Shown piece after piece: positions 63,355 through 64,000 of a stretch of DNA of 64,000 bases. The stretch covers positions 248,001 to 312,000 of the forward strand of contig NZ_SLYD01000005.1 in the NCBI RefSeq assembly GCF_004340945.1, given 5' to 3'. Within the stretch, counting starts at the first letter, position 1. The number at the start of each line of letters is the position of its first letter. The position numbers and the translations under genes are program-made. This DNA comes from Sphingomonas sp. PP-F2F-A104-K0414. GTDB taxonomy: Bacteria > Pseudomonadota > Alphaproteobacteria > Sphingomonadales > Sphingomonadaceae. The notes beneath the pieces are model-generated. The model did no database searches and had not been told where the DNA came from. It saw nothing but the letters and a program-made list of their open reading frames with translations.

Positions 63355-64000
63355 TTAGGTCCGCGGCACCGGGTCCGGCGCCATCAGCAGGCGGTTGCGC
63401 GGGATGGCTTCGGGCATTTCCTCGCGGATATACTTCAGCAACGCTTCCCGCACATCACACCGCAGATCGAACGCGATCGCAGCGTCCTTGGCGGTCATCA
63501 AACCGCGCAGTTCGATGCAGTCCGTCTTCACGTCGGTCACCTGGAGGTTGTAGAACCGCTTGTCCCAACGCGGGTTGGAGGTGACGATCTCCCCCAGTTT
63601 CTCGCGCAGCCGCGGCACGTCGGCGGACGGATCGAGATACCAGAACACCGACCCCATCAGCTGGCTGGTCTCGCGCGTCCAGTTCTGGAAGCTCTGTTCG
63701 AGGAACTTCGACACCGGCACGACGAGGCGGCGTTCGTCCCAGATCTTGATGACCACGAACGTCAGGTTGATCTGCTCGACCCGCCCCCATTCGCCGTCGA
63801 CGATCAGCACATCATCGATCCGGATCGGCTCGGTGAACGCCATCTGCACGCCCGCGATCAGGTTCTTGAGCGCGGGCTGTGCGGCCGCACCGACGACGAG
63901 GCCGGCGATACCGGCCGACGCCATCAGTGTGACGCCGATCGAGCGGATGCCGGGGACGCTCAGCAGCATAAGGCAGACGCTGACGAAGATGATGAAGAAC
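63355..64000 (-). CDS. MscS-family mechanosensitive ion channel (5' end beyond the window)
   Basis: The C-terminal 215 or so residues of an MscS-type channel. Visible are the pore helix VGAAAQPALKNLIAGVQMAF, the beta domain IRIDDVLIVDGEWGRVEQINLTFVVIKIWDERRLVVPVSKFLEQSFQNWTR and the alpha/beta C-terminal part. The frame stays open to the window edge (FIIFVSVCLM upstream of the first ATG), so the gene begins outside. It releases solutes under hypo-osmotic shock; next to trehalose genes this fits osmotic stress, by inference. Confidence 0.9.
   Translation of the reverse strand, partial: FFIIFVSVCLMLLSVPGIRSIGVTLMASAGIAGLVVGAAAQPALKNLIAGVQMAFTEPIRIDDVLIVDGEWGRVEQINLTFVVIKIWDERRLVVPVSKFLEQSFQNWTRETSQLMGSVFWYLDPSADVPRLREKLGEIVTSNPRWDKRFYNLQVTDVKTDCIELRGLMTAKDAAIAFDLRCDVREALLKYIREEMPEAIPRNRLLMAPDPVPRT

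Overview
The window reads as a chromosomal segment of a sphingomonad (Alphaproteobacteria, Sphingomonadales, probably Sphingomonas). The evidence is high GC, a large TonB-dependent receptor, a DUF6481 protein, an SufR-type regulator with a suf operon, an otsB-GH15-otsA trehalose operon, and dense families of GC-rich palindromic repeats between genes. I identified it from gene content only; no search was run. No prophage, insertion sequence or CRISPR array was seen.

Layout. 1-4.6 kb: a 2H phosphoesterase and a Kup potassium transporter, then an Lrp-type regulator divergent from alanine dehydrogenase (ald), and a DUF3072 protein. 4.7-9.6 kb: a minus-strand cytochrome c maturation operon, ccmC-D-E-F-G-H plus a CcmI-like TPR protein. 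9.8-11 kb: leucine dehydrogenase and tRNA-His. 11.1-22.4 kb: a complete 12-gene type II secretion operon, gspC-D-E-F-G-H-I-J-K-L-M-N, on the minus strand. 22.5-28.4 kb: a 2OG-Fe(II) oxygenase, then a TonB-dependent receptor and a secreted lipoprotein whose promoter carries six 11-bp-phased PhoB-like half-sites, then DUF6481. 28.4-30.7 kb: MTA phosphorylase and an APC amino-acid permease. 31-37.5 kb: the suf Fe-S operon sufR-B-C-D-S-T-A. 37.7-45.8 kb: pyrD, ggt, an SDR, prmA, phhA, a DUF2459 protein, a small lipoprotein and a glycerophosphodiesterase. 45.8-53.7 kb: a PaoABC-like molybdenum hydroxylase with two adjacent catalytic-subunit paralogues, XdhC and a MocA-like transferase. 53.6-58.6 kb: a MacAB-type efflux operon with an outer-membrane factor. 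59.3-63.2 kb: otsB, GH15 and otsA. The right edge holds a partial MscS channel.

How it works together. The arrangement of a Pho-box lipoprotein, a TonB receptor and a 12-gene T2SS resembles the phosphate-starvation elpS/T2SS locus known in Caulobacter. In the suf operon, sufR sits behind a perfect 9-bp inverted repeat that is a likely autoregulatory operator. The operons are extremely compact: most junctions are 4-nt ATGA/GTGA overlaps.

The most unusual signal is the fate of the palindromic repeats. Most lie between genes. In four operon-internal genes (ccmH, gspE, sufD, sufS) a whole repeat lies just after the coupled start codon and is open in the gene's frame, so the proteins appear to carry 36-46 repeat-encoded residues at the N-terminus. 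The sufD and sufS tails are nearly identical although the proteins are unrelated. This resembles the translated palindromic elements of Rickettsia and is, to my knowledge, not a standard annotation in sphingomonads.
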